A stretch of 64,000 nt of DNA from Microterricola gilva. Its GTDB lineage: Bacteria > Actinomycetota > Actinomycetes > Actinomycetales > Microbacteriaceae. Location: positions 1,736,001-1,800,000 of the forward strand of contig NZ_SHLC01000001.1 in the NCBI RefSeq assembly GCF_004217495.1, in the 5' to 3' direction. The translations under genes were made by a program, and so were the position numbers. Below, one piece after another: positions 17,065 to 25,732 of this stretch (within the stretch, counting starts at the first letter, position 1; the number at the start of each line of letters is the position of its first letter). Below the pieces are notes generated by a model. It had not been told where the DNA came from. It searched no databases and worked only from the letters and a program-made list of their open reading frames with translations.

Positions 17065-18996
17065 TCACGGAGTGACCGCGAGGAGATCGTCGAAGCTCAC
17101 GACGATCGGAACGTTGGTGACCGAGCTCGAGAGGTAGCTCTTCAGCCCGATGCCACCTGCGGCCTGGATCGAGGCGGTGCTGTCGGTGGCCGTCAGCTGC
17201 CAGGCGGCCGGCTCCGCCGCGCTTGTCTTCCACACCTTGGCCTGAATGGTGCTCGGCGATGTGCCGGTCACGCGGACGCGCATGCTCAGCTTCTCCCCCG
17301 CTGCATACGTCACCCCGCCGGCCGTGCTCGTCGACGTCAGTGCCACCTCTGCGTTGCCGTTGGAGTCCGTTCTGACCAGGGAGAGTCGAACATCGCCGCC
17401 CGCGCGCAGGTTGAGTTTCGCCAGATACGCGCCGCCGCCGGAGATGCGGCGCCCGTATGCCCACACATAGGAGCCGCTCCCCGCCGGCACCTTGTCGGAG
17501 GCGATGGTGAGACTGAGGTCCGTCGCCGTCGACGACACTCCGTTCAGGAAGGCGTTGAGCGTTCCGTTGGCGGTCGGCAACCTGAACTTGCCGACCCCGT
17601 CGGCCACAGAGAAGCTGGATGTCGCGCCGCTCAGCTGCCAGGCGCCGCCGCTGTCGGCCGTGCCCCAGCCCGATGCCACCGTTCGCCCGAAGGTGTCTGC
17701 CGCCAGCGCCACCGGACCGGGTGGGTCGGTCGCCGTGACTGGCCGTGTCGTCGTGTTCGTTCCCCCGGCGTTGTCGGTCACGGTGAGCGTGATCGTGTAG
17801 TTTCCTGCTGCCGCGTAGCTGCGCGCGGCGGGGTTGCCCGTCCCCGTTGTGCTGTCACCGAAGTCCCAGGCATAGCCGGTGATCGTGCCGTCGCCATCCG
17901 TCGATCCGCTCGCGTCGACCGTGCAGTCACGGTTGGTGCAGGACGCCGTGAATGACGCCGTCGGCGGGGTGTTCGCCGCCGCCGCACCGATGGTGAAGGC
18001 ATCCGTGTACGTGCCGCCCGTCGCCCTACGGAAGTTCGCGGTCAGGCTGTCGGCATTCGCGACGACCTCAAGGTTGCCCCAACTCGGATTCTGGTTGGCA
18101 CCGGACGTTGCCGCGAAGTACGGCGCCTCGGCGTCGGTGGTGGAGACGTCGCGCAACGCGACGCCGCCGGTGCCGACGGTCGCGAACACGGTCCCGGCTC
18201 CCCTGACCAGGGTGCTGTCGGCATCCACGACACAGCCGGCCGTGTAGCTGCCAGGCGTGAGGCCGGAACAATTGGGCCCGGTCGCGAGCTGCTTTGTGCG
18301 CGCGTAGAGGTGCTCATGCCCGTTCAGCACGAGGTCGACGCGCTTGCTCATCATCAGGTTGTTGATGTCGACGCCGGACGCACAGGCGTACTCGCCGACC
18401 GAGAGACACGGCATGTGCATGCCGACGACGACCCACGGGATCCCGGCCGACCTGGCCTGGTCGATCGCGTTGACCGTCCACTGGTAGTGGGGCGTGCCCG
18501 ACGCATACGACCAGCTCCCGCCGGGAAAGGTCAGCCCGGGTGAGATCGCGATGAATCGCACCAGCGGCGCATCGGCGGGCACGTCGACGAAGTACTCGCG
18601 TCCGTAGGTGCCGACAGCGCCGGGCACTTGGTTCGGGAGACAGGCGGAGAAATCGTTGATGTTGCCGTTCTGACCGTTGCTCTCGTGGTTGCCCGAGATG
18701 AGCTCGAAGGGGAAGCCGGCCCCGACACGCGTGGTCACGAAGTCACACCACGTCGACTCCTGCCCCGTGACGCCATAGGAGAGGTCGCCGAGCGCGAGGT
18801 GCAGATCGGGATCGATTGCGCCGATCTGGTTGAGCACCGCGCTCGTCTCTGTGCGCGCGTCGAAGTCTCCGGAGGCCGTGAAGTGCACCTCGCCAGGCAC
18901 CGCCGCCATCTTCGGCTGCACGGCTCCCGCCGCGAATGCCGCGATCACGAGGGATGCCCCCGCCGCTCCGGCCAACATCGATCGCATTGCACGCAT
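17065..18996 (-). CDS. Secreted metallophosphoesterase with PKD and C-terminal jelly-roll-like domain
   Basis: 643 residues from ATG 18996 (AAGGAG ribosome site); the longer frame lacks a signal-compatible start. Residues 1-30 are a signal peptide. The calcineurin-like phosphoesterase core shows the metal ligands in order: SGDFD, ALGDLSYG, SGNHES, VVGMHMP and NGHEHLY. A PKD domain follows (PTASFTASCTNRDC through YAWDFGDSTTG), then about 210 residues starting DTFGRTVASGWG that look like the concanavalin-type repeat domain of actinobacterial secreted glycosidases. Probably an extracellular phosphatase or phosphodiesterase that binds a surface polymer. Substrate unknown. Confidence 0.88.
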   Translation of the reverse strand: MRAMRSMLAGAAGASLVIAAFAAGAVQPKMAAVPGEVHFTASGDFDARTETSAVLNQIGAIDPDLHLALGDLSYGVTGQESTWCDFVTTRVGAGFPFELISGNHESNGQNGNINDFSACLPNQVPGAVGTYGREYFVDVPADAPLVRFIAISPGLTFPGGSWSYASGTPHYQWTVNAIDQARSAGIPWVVVGMHMPCLSVGEYACASGVDINNLMMSKRVDLVLNGHEHLYARTKQLATGPNCSGLTPGSYTAGCVVDADSTLVRGAGTVFATVGTGGVALRDVSTTDAEAPYFAATSGANQNPSWGNLEVVANADSLTANFRRATGGTYTDAFTIGAAAANTPPTASFTASCTNRDCTVDASGSTDGDGTITGYAWDFGDSTTGTGNPAARSYAAAGNYTITLTVTDNAGGTNTTTRPVTATDPPGPVALAADTFGRTVASGWGTADSGGAWQLSGATSSFSVADGVGKFRLPTANGTLNAFLNGVSSTATDLSLTIASDKVPAGSGSYVWAYGRRISGGGAYLAKLNLRAGGDVRLSLVRTDSNGNAEVALTSTSTAGGVTYAAGEKLSMRVRVTGTSPSTIQAKVWKTSAAEPAAWQLTATDSTASIQAAGGIGLKSYLSSSVTNVPIVVSFDDLLAVTP

Positions 18997-19237
18997 GAGC
19001 CTGCTCCTTGCACGTCGGGTACGTAATCGTGGCAAGGCGGAGAATGGCCGGGATCCAGTGGGCCTGGGAATCGGCCTTCGGCGTCTTGGCTGCAGATTAC
19101 CGGATCGCACCAGCCCTGAACAGGGGGATTCGCCGAAAGCAGCGTGGCACCGTCGCGCCAGTGCGTCGCCTGATTATGCTCAAGCCCAGAGGCACTCGAT
19201 CGGAGCCGCCCCTGTCGGCGGTGCGAGAGGAGAATAC

Positions 19238-19795
19238 ATGTCGGTGCGCGAGAGCCTGCTCGCCGTGCTCACGCTCGGGCCCGCCTACGGGGCACAGCTG
19301 CACGCGGAACTCCTCTCCCGGCTCGGCCACCGCCGCGACATCAACGTCGGCCAGATCTACGCAACACTCGATCGGCTCGGCAAGAACGCCCTCGTGCGCG
19401 ACAGCGGCACGACGAGCGACGGCCTGCCGCTCTACGAACTCACCTCGGCCGGCCGTCTCGCCGCCAGGGAATGGCTGAGCGTCGTCGGTCCAGCGCAGCT
19501 GGACTGGAACGAGATGCTCGACCAGCTGTTGGTGGCGTCCTCGCTGCCAGGGGTCAACCTCGACACGCTGCTCGCGCAGCACCGCGAGCTGTGGGCGGCG
19601 CCGCTGCTGCAGCAGGTGGAGCCGGAATCGGTGCAGGACGTGCTGGCCACCGCGTCAGAAGACGAGTTGCGCGCTGCCGCGCTGCGCTGGCTCGATGCCT
19701 GCGAACGCGCCGCCACCGACACGACCGCTGGCACGGCGATCAGCCGGCCCCTCAGTGACGCGCGGCCTCGCCGTGGCCGTCGCCCTGCCGCCTGA
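19238..19795 (+). CDS. PadR-family transcriptional regulator
   Basis: 185 residues from ATG 19238 with ribosome site GAGAGGAGA. The N-terminal winged helix is typical of PadR: ESLLAVLTLGPAYGAQLHAEL, then GQIYATLDRLGKNALVRD and LYELTSAGRLAAREWL. A C-terminal helical half would mediate dimer formation. It is divergent from the phosphoesterase gene (241-base gap) and overlaps the TetR gene at the 3' end by 44 bases. Either neighbour could be the target. Confidence 0.9.
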   Translation: MSVRESLLAVLTLGPAYGAQLHAELLSRLGHRRDINVGQIYATLDRLGKNALVRDSGTTSDGLPLYELTSAGRLAAREWLSVVGPAQLDWNEMLDQLLVASSLPGVNLDTLLAQHRELWAAPLLQQVEPESVQDVLATASEDELRAAALRWLDACERAATDTTAGTAISRPLSDARPRRGRRPAA

Positions 19796-20354
19796 CAACC
19801 AGCGAGACGAGCGCGTCGACATCGGATGCCGCGGGTAGCCGCTGGCGGCCGAGGATCCGGTAGAGCAGGAAACCGATGAGCACGGCTGCGATCGTGCTGA
19901 CGTCGGCATCCGCCGGCAGCTGGTCAACCTCGCGCGCACGGGCAAGTCGTGCACGCAACTGTTCTTCGTGCGGGCCGGTGAACCGCTCGTAGAGCTGATC
20001 GGCGATCGCCTGGTTGTCGGAGGACGCTGCGGTGAGCGCCAACGTGAGGCTCGTGCCCTCTGGGGTCGCGACATGTGAGACCCACTCGTTCAGCCACGCA
20101 CGGAGATCGCCACGCAGATCCCCGCTGTCGGCGATCGGGCGGAGCTCAGTCGCGACACCACCGGCAAGCGCGGCGTCGGCGACGATCGCGCCCTTCGAGC
20201 CCCACCACCGGTAGAGGGTCTGCCGCCCGACCCCGGCCCGTGCCGCTATGGCGTCGAGCGTGATGCGCTCGTAGCCGAGTTCAACGAGGAGCGCGCGAGT
20301 TGCGGCGAGGGCGGCGAGCCGCGAGGTCTCGCTACGTTTGCGCCCGGCTGCCAT
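19752..20354 (-). CDS. TetR-family repressor
   Basis: 200 residues. The helix-turn-helix (ITLDAIAARAGVGRQTLYRW, about residues 31-50) is followed by GSKGAIV, a classical TetR N-terminus. The C-terminal ligand domain is of the TetR_C type with FLLYRIL near the end. It is divergent from an SDR gene with a palindrome in the 96-base gap, so it very likely represses the SDR gene and itself. Confidence 0.92.
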   Translation of the reverse strand: MAAGRKRSETSRLAALAATRALLVELGYERITLDAIAARAGVGRQTLYRWWGSKGAIVADAALAGGVATELRPIADSGDLRGDLRAWLNEWVSHVATPEGTSLTLALTAASSDNQAIADQLYERFTGPHEEQLRARLARAREVDQLPADADVSTIAAVLIGFLLYRILGRQRLPAASDVDALVSLVVRRQGDGHGEAARH

Positions 20355-20408
20355 CGCATCAGTCTATGTACTCGCCCGCCGTCGTCTGCGCGTGTAGATT
20401 CACATTAC

Positions 20409-20423
20409 GAGACAAATTGTCTC
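20409..20423. promoter_or_regulatory. TetR operator between divergent TetR and SDR genes
   Basis: Perfect palindrome GAGACAA-A-TTGTCTC, 28 bases before the SDR start and 55 bases before the TetR start. The site is the only strong dyad in the gap. Confidence 0.7.
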
Positions 20424-20450
20424 TCTTTACGAACGCACGGAGGTCGGCAG

Positions 20451-21284
20451 ATGCCGAATGAAGTTCTGGTGGTCATCGGTACCGGCGGCATGGGCGTTGC
20501 CGCGAGTCGACGATTGGGTGGAGGGAAGACGGTGCTGCTGGCCGACTTCAACGCGAGTGCATTGGATGCGCTCGCCGAGACGCTGCGCGACGAGGGCCAG
20601 CAGGTGGAGACGCAGCACGTCGACGTGTCGTCTCGCGAATCCGTGCGCGCGCTCGCTCGCGCGGCAGCCGCGCTCGGGCCCGTTGCCCAGGTGCTCCACA
20701 CGGCTGGGCTCTCCCCCGCACAGGCGCCGACCGAGGCCATCCTCGCCGTCGACCTGCTCGGCGTGGCGATCGTGCTCGAGGAGTTTGCAGAGGTGATCGC
20801 CCCCGGTGGTGCCGGAGTCGTGATCTCGAGCATGTCCGGACACTTCGTTCCGGCGCTGGACCGCGAACTCGAGGGCCAGCTGGCCATGACACCGGGCGAC
20901 CAGCTACTCAGCCTGCCTGCCACCTCGCCGGACGCCTTCGCGTCAGCAGGCCACGCCTACTCCTTCTCGAAGCGTGCCAACCAACTGCGCGTACGCGCCG
21001 CGAGCACGACGTGGGGAGCCAAGGGAGCACGCATCAACTCGATCAGCCCCGGTGTCATCTCGACCAGAATGGGCAGGCAGGAGCTGGCCAGCGAGTCCGG
21101 CGCGAACATGCGGGCCATGGTCGACGGCTCGGGAACCGGACGGCTCGGCACGCCGGATGACATCGCGGCGGCCGTCGCGTTCCTGTTCTCCGACGCGGCA
21201 TCCTTCATCACCGGCACCGACCTGCTCGTTGACGGCGGGGCAGTCGCCGCCGTGATGACGGGCGCCGTCCGGCTGTCGGCCTAG
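20451..21284 (+). CDS. SDR-family oxidoreductase
   Basis: 277 residues with ribosome site GGAGG. Short-chain dehydrogenases oxidise or reduce hydroxyl/keto groups with NAD(P). The cofactor loop is GTGGMGVA (residues 11-18), a shortened form of TGxxxGxG. The catalytic Ser lies in VVISSMSGH and the Tyr-Lys pair in YSFSKRAN, followed by the usual SPGVISTRMG and a C-terminal FITGTDLLVDGG. Control by the divergent TetR is expected from the palindrome upstream. Substrate unknown. Confidence 0.9.
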   Translation: MPNEVLVVIGTGGMGVAASRRLGGGKTVLLADFNASALDALAETLRDEGQQVETQHVDVSSRESVRALARAAAALGPVAQVLHTAGLSPAQAPTEAILAVDLLGVAIVLEEFAEVIAPGGAGVVISSMSGHFVPALDRELEGQLAMTPGDQLLSLPATSPDAFASAGHAYSFSKRANQLRVRAASTTWGAKGARINSISPGVISTRMGRQELASESGANMRAMVDGSGTGRLGTPDDIAAAVAFLFSDAASFITGTDLLVDGGAVAAVMTGAVRLSA

Positions 21285-21288
21285 CTCG

Positions 21289-23046
21289 CTACTTCGCGTC
21301 GGAGTAGCGTTCGACGGTGGCGATGCCCAGTGGGAAGTCCACAGGGAAGTCGCCGAAGAGCAGCCGGCCGGAGGTCGCGGCCGCCGCCGTGACGACCGCG
21401 GCCACCTCCTCGGCGTGCTCGGCCGGCGTGTGCACGATGATCTCGTCGTGCAGGAAGAAGACGAGGTGCGGGATCCGCTCGAAGACGGGGCCGGATGCCG
21501 CGGCACGGCGCCCTGGCGGCTGCGGGTTCATGCCCTCGATCGCGAGCAGCCCCTTGCGGAGCTCCGCCATCCAGCAGAGTGCCCATTCCGCCGCGCTCCC
21601 CTGCACGACGAAGTTGCGGGTGAAGCGACCCCAGTCCCGTGCCCGGCTGCGTGCCCTGGCCTCCTCGGCGGTGCTGGCGCCCGGCTGGCTCGCCCGCCAC
21701 TGCGCCTCGCGCCAGTCCTCGCCTGGGGCCGGAGAGGAGCGGCCAAGCCAGGTGGTGACGAGCTCGCCACGCTCGCCGGCACGGGCTGCCTGCTCGACGA
21801 GGCGGATCGCGCGCGGGTACGCCCGGGTGAGCTTCGGCATCAGGCGCCCGCTCTCCCCCGTCGTCGCGCCGTACATCGCCCCGAGCATGGCGACCTTCGC
21901 CTGATCACGCGTCTCGACGACCCCGCTGGCGACGATGCCCGCGTACATGTCGACGCCGCGGCCGGCCGCGGCCATGCTGGTGTCGGCCGAGAGCGCCGCG
22001 AGAATGCGCGGCTCGAGCTGGGCCGCATCCGCCACGACGAGCTTCCAGCCGGGGTCGGCCGTGACGGCCGCGCGGATCTGGCGCGGCAGCTGCAGGGCTC
22101 CGCCCCCGCTGGTGGCCCAGCGCCCGGTTGCGGCGCCGCCTGGGACATAGTCGGGGTGGAACCGACCGTCAACGATCCACTGGTCCATCCAGGTCCAGCC
22201 ATTGGCAGTGAGCAGGCGCGCCCGCTTCTTGTACTCGAGCAGCGGCGCGATCACCGGATGCGTGTACTCGGCGAGCTCCCAACGGCTCGTCGACGTGATC
22301 ATCAGACCGGCGCGATTCAGTGCCTTGAGCATGCTCTGCGGGGAGTCCGGGTTGACGGTGTTGTCACCGAGGATGCTCCGGATGCGGCCGGCCAGCACCT
22401 CGAGCTTGGCCGGCCGCGTGCCGTAGGGCACCCGCGGGCCGAGCTCTTCGGTCAGGATCGCGTCGTGCACCTCGGTGCGCCACGGCAGCCCGGCACTGCG
22501 CATCTCGGCGGCGATGAGCGCCCCGACGGACTCGGCCGCGAGGAGGAGCCGCAGCCTGCCTGCATCCGGCACCTCGGCGATCGCCCGCAGCTGGCGTCGG
22601 TACTCGGCGACGCTGTCGTCGGCGGCGGCAGCGCTGCGCCCGGACGCTATCGTGTCGCTGAGGTCGAACAGGGCGCTGTGCACGGGCGCGACGGCCGCGG
22701 TGAGCGGCTCGGCAGGCCGGCTCCATTCGCTGGGCGCCGAACGCGCGAACTCCGTGCCGGCGGAGAGGGTCGAATTGCGCAGGATCGCGTGGCTGAGACG
22801 CAGATCGTGGCATCGCTGCACCCGCACGCCGGCGGTGAGCAGGTCGCCGTACCAGCGGGAGCTGTCGCTCCACACCCAGCGTTCCGCGGCGTCGCCAGCC
22901 GCCCGGTGCGCGCGTTCGCGCTCGGTGACAAAGGCGGCCAATGCCGAGAACTCCAGCGCGAGGGGCGCGCCCACGAGCTCTCCGCGCTCGTCGACGGTGC
23001 TCGCCATCACCGAGGTCGGGTCTGTGCGAGAGAGAACGATGGCCAC
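21289..23046 (-). CDS. Family-A DNA polymerase with degenerate exonuclease domain
   Basis: 585 residues from the GTG at 23046 (ribosome site GGGGAGAA); PolA itself is about 900. The polymerase motifs are intact: motif A DAAQLEPR, motif B RDQAKVAMLGAMYG with its Lys, and motif C LHDEIIV. The N-terminal region aligns in position with a 3'-5' exonuclease fold but lacks the DxE metal pair. Actinobacteria carry this PolA paralogue, often named bifunctional 3'-5' exonuclease/DNA polymerase; a repair or damage-tolerance role is inference. It is convergent with the SDR gene (4-base gap). Confidence 0.9.
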   Translation of the reverse strand: MAIVLSRTDPTSVMASTVDERGELVGAPLALEFSALAAFVTERERAHRAAGDAAERWVWSDSSRWYGDLLTAGVRVQRCHDLRLSHAILRNSTLSAGTEFARSAPSEWSRPAEPLTAAVAPVHSALFDLSDTIASGRSAAAADDSVAEYRRQLRAIAEVPDAGRLRLLLAAESVGALIAAEMRSAGLPWRTEVHDAILTEELGPRVPYGTRPAKLEVLAGRIRSILGDNTVNPDSPQSMLKALNRAGLMITSTSRWELAEYTHPVIAPLLEYKKRARLLTANGWTWMDQWIVDGRFHPDYVPGGAATGRWATSGGGALQLPRQIRAAVTADPGWKLVVADAAQLEPRILAALSADTSMAAAGRGVDMYAGIVASGVVETRDQAKVAMLGAMYGATTGESGRLMPKLTRAYPRAIRLVEQAARAGERGELVTTWLGRSSPAPGEDWREAQWRASQPGASTAEEARARSRARDWGRFTRNFVVQGSAAEWALCWMAELRKGLLAIEGMNPQPPGRRAAASGPVFERIPHLVFFLHDEIIVHTPAEHAEEVAAVVTAAAATSGRLLFGDFPVDFPLGIATVERYSDAK

Positions 23047-23190
23047 CGCACCATTCTCCCCGCAGCCACCGACATCGCGCGCCACGACCCCGGATCATGC
23101 TGGCGCCCGCATCTCCGACGGGGCTAGGATCGACGGCGTCGAGAGGATCCGCCCCTGCCCCAGCCTGCCCCGCTTCCCACCTCCGAGCTC

Positions 23191-23934
23191 GTGCATGCAC
23201 TCCGCGCATCGGGTTCGGTGTTCGCCGAAGACGAGGCAGCGCTGCTGCTCGAGGCCTCGGCAGGGGATGCCGCGCATCTGCGCCAACTGCTCGACCGACG
23301 CCTCGCCGGCCTCCCGCTCGAGCAGGTGCTCGGCTGGGCCGAATTCGCCGGCCTGCGCGTCGCAGTGGCTCCGGGGGTCTTCGTGCCCAGGCGCCGCACG
23401 GAGTTCCTGGCCGAGCTCGCCATCGACGCGTGCTCCGCAGACGCCGTCGTCGTCGACCTGTGCTGCGGCTCTGGCGCCATCAGCGCCGCCGTCCTCGCCT
23501 CCGTCCCCACCGCGCGGCTCTGGGCGAGCGACGTGACGGCCGAAAGCGTGCGGTGCGCCAGGCACAACCTCGGTGACCGCGCGACCGTTGTGCGGGGTGA
23601 CCTGTTCGCAGCCCTCCCGAGCGCGCTGCGCGGCCAGATCGACGTTCTCGCCGTGAACGCGCCCTATGTGCCGAGCGCGTCGATCGCCCTGATGCCGCCA
23701 GAGGCCCGTGTGCACGAGCCGCGCAGCGCACTCGACGGCGGGCCAGACGGCCTCGACGTGCACCGGCGGGTTGCCGCGGATGCCGGCGGCTGGCTGCGTC
23801 CGGGCGGCACGTTGTTCATCGAGGCGAGCGCGGAACAGGCGCCGGCCTCGGCCGCGCTGTTCGAAGCCGTGGGCTTCGCCACGCGGGTCGAGCGCGACGA
23901 CAGTCGCGACGCCACCGTGGTTGTCGCGTGCTGA
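23191..23934 (+). CDS. PrmC-like class I SAM methyltransferase
   Basis: 247 residues. It resembles PrmC/HemK enzymes, which methylate the Gln of the GGQ motif in release factors: helical N-domain with EQVLGWAEFAGLRVAV and VPRRRTEFL, then the SAM loop VVDLCCGSGAIS. The catalytic NPPY motif reads NAPY here (AVNAPYVPS). This fits the known group of putative PrmC paralogues in actinobacteria rather than PrmC itself, so the substrate may differ. The GTG start at 23191 lacks a clear ribosome site. It is convergent with the M20 gene with one base between. Confidence 0.85.
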   Translation: MHALRASGSVFAEDEAALLLEASAGDAAHLRQLLDRRLAGLPLEQVLGWAEFAGLRVAVAPGVFVPRRRTEFLAELAIDACSADAVVVDLCCGSGAISAAVLASVPTARLWASDVTAESVRCARHNLGDRATVVRGDLFAALPSALRGQIDVLAVNAPYVPSASIALMPPEARVHEPRSALDGGPDGLDVHRRVAADAGGWLRPGGTLFIEASAEQAPASAALFEAVGFATRVERDDSRDATVVVAC

Positions 23935-23935
23935 G

Positions 23936-25282
23936 CTAACCGCGCAGGGTGGCGAATCGTTGCAGGAAGAGGGCGATGGTGAGGGCCAGCGCCTGGATCT
24001 CGGACGGATCGACGCTCTCGTTCGGTGCGTGGATGAGCGCGAGGGGCTCTTCGACCCCTAACAGAATGACCTCGGCCTGCGGGTACGTGTCGGCGAACAC
24101 GGTGCAGAGCGGGATCGATCCGCCCTGCCCCAACAGGCTCATCGGCGTTCCGTAGGCCTCCTGCATTGCGGCGGCCATTGCGCCATAGGCTGGGCCGTCG
24201 GTTGTCGCCTGGAACGGAGATCCGATGGCCTCGGTCTTCGTTGTGACGTGAACACCCCACGGTGCCGCGGCCGCGAGATGCTCGACGAGCGCGTCGTGCG
24301 CCTCGGTGGGAGACATTCCCGGCGGCACGCGAAGGTTGAGGCGCGCTGCCGCCCGCGGCGTGATGGCGGCCGTCGATCCCGTCACCGATGCGCAGTCGAT
24401 CCCGAGGACGGTGATTGCCGGACGGGCCCAGATCATGTCGGAGACCGTGCCGTCGCCGAGCAGCGCGACCCCGTCGAGCACGGCCGCGTCGGCGCGGAAC
24501 TGCTCGGGAGAATACGGCTCCCCACTCCAGCTCTGGGTGTTGTCCAGGCCGGTCACGGTGGTGTTGCCCTGGCTGTCGCGAAGCGAAGCCAACATGGCGA
24601 CGAGCGCCGCGAGGGCGTCGGGGGCAGCACCGCCGAACATACCGGAGTGGAGCTCGGTGGCCATGGCCTCCACGGTGACCACGACATTCACCATGCCACG
24701 AAGGGACGCCGTCACCGCAGGACGCCCCACCGCCGCGTTGCCCGTGTCGCAGACGAGGATGGCGTCGGCGCGGAATGTGTCCGGGTTGCTCGCTACGAAG
24801 GCCTCAAGCCCTCCGGTTCCCTGCTCCTCCGAGCCTTCGACGACGAGTTTGAGGTTCACCGGCACGTCGCCGTCGAGCCCCCGGATGGCGAGGAGTTGAG
24901 CAAGGATGTTTCCCTTGCAGTCCGCGGAGCCCCTGCCGAACCAGCGCCCAGCCACCTCGGTCAGCTCGAATGGCGGCGTGCGCCATGCGGAATCGTCGAG
25001 CGGCGGCTGAACGTCGTAGTGGGAGTACAGCAACACCGTCGGGGCGTTTGGGTCGGCGCACGGCCGGGTCCCGACAACGGCGAAGCTGCCGTCCGGCGTC
25101 TCCTCGAGACGAGCATCGGCGAATCCGAGTGCGGCGAACTTGTCGAGCACCCAGTGCGCTGCCCGTGAGCACTCCTCCGTCGGGTACTGGCGCGGATCCG
25201 CGACCGAGCGGAACGCAACGAGCTCCGCGAGCTCCTCCCGCGCCCCCGTCATCCGATCGGCGATTGTCGAACGCAGATCCAC
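23936..25282 (-). CDS. M20-family metallodipeptidase
   Basis: 448 residues. M20 peptidases use two zinc ions to cleave dipeptides or acyl amino acids. The expected residues are present: His88 and Asp90 (YSHYDVQPP), bridging Asp121 (GRGSADCKG), catalytic Glu152 with ligand Glu153 (EGSEEQG), Asp179, and the dimerisation-domain His in TELHSGMFGG. GTG start 3 bases after the stop of the small membrane protein gene. It ends an operon headed by an APC permease, so it probably hydrolyses imported peptides or conjugates. Confidence 0.94.
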   Translation of the reverse strand: MDLRSTIADRMTGAREELAELVAFRSVADPRQYPTEECSRAAHWVLDKFAALGFADARLEETPDGSFAVVGTRPCADPNAPTVLLYSHYDVQPPLDDSAWRTPPFELTEVAGRWFGRGSADCKGNILAQLLAIRGLDGDVPVNLKLVVEGSEEQGTGGLEAFVASNPDTFRADAILVCDTGNAAVGRPAVTASLRGMVNVVVTVEAMATELHSGMFGGAAPDALAALVAMLASLRDSQGNTTVTGLDNTQSWSGEPYSPEQFRADAAVLDGVALLGDGTVSDMIWARPAITVLGIDCASVTGSTAAITPRAAARLNLRVPPGMSPTEAHDALVEHLAAAAPWGVHVTTKTEAIGSPFQATTDGPAYGAMAAAMQEAYGTPMSLLGQGGSIPLCTVFADTYPQAEVILLGVEEPLALIHAPNESVDPSEIQALALTIALFLQRFATLRG

Positions 25283-25285
25283 GGT

Positions 25286-25732
25286 TCACCCGCCGTTGGC
25301 GTCGGACGTGTTCAAGGTGTTCACGAACTCCTGGAACTCGGCCAGTTCGTCTGGGCAATAGACGTCCATTATCAGGAGTTGCCCTTGAACGAGCCGGTTC
25401 TCGGCGATGATCGGACGGCTTCCCGTCCCGCCTGCCCCGGTCGTCAGCTGCCCCAGGAACGTCGCCCGGGTCAAGGCCTCGTTCGGGTTCGCACAGACCG
25501 CCCCGCCGTCCTCGCCGAGGACGCGCACGATCTGCTCGCTGGACGGCGCCGTCGCCCCCGTCGCCTCGATGTTCGAGATCAACTGATCGGCCTTCTCCTG
25601 CGCCTGCTGCGTCTCTCTCGCCGACCTGAACGTGAGCAGGCCGACAACGGCCAGGACCACGAGCACGACAACACTCACGATGTAGAGAACCGAGCGCTCT
25701 CGCTTGGTCGACGACTCCATCTGCGTGCTCAT
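25286..25732 (-). CDS. Single-span membrane-anchored protein of unknown function
   Basis: 148 residues: a short basic N-terminus, one helix (about residues 15-35, VLYIVSVVVLVVLAVVGLLT), then an extracytoplasmic domain of about 110 residues. Two cysteines (VCANPNEAL and VYCPDEL) could form a disulfide. It overlaps the APC permease stop by 4 bases (ATGA) and is followed after 3 bases by the M20 gene, so it is translationally coupled to both. It may be an accessory subunit of the permease; this is inference from position. Confidence 0.8.
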   Translation of the reverse strand: MSTQMESSTKRERSVLYIVSVVVLVVLAVVGLLTFRSARETQQAQEKADQLISNIEATGATAPSSEQIVRVLGEDGGAVCANPNEALTRATFLGQLTTGAGGTGSRPIIAENRLVQGQLLIMDVYCPDELAEFQEFVNTLNTSDANGG

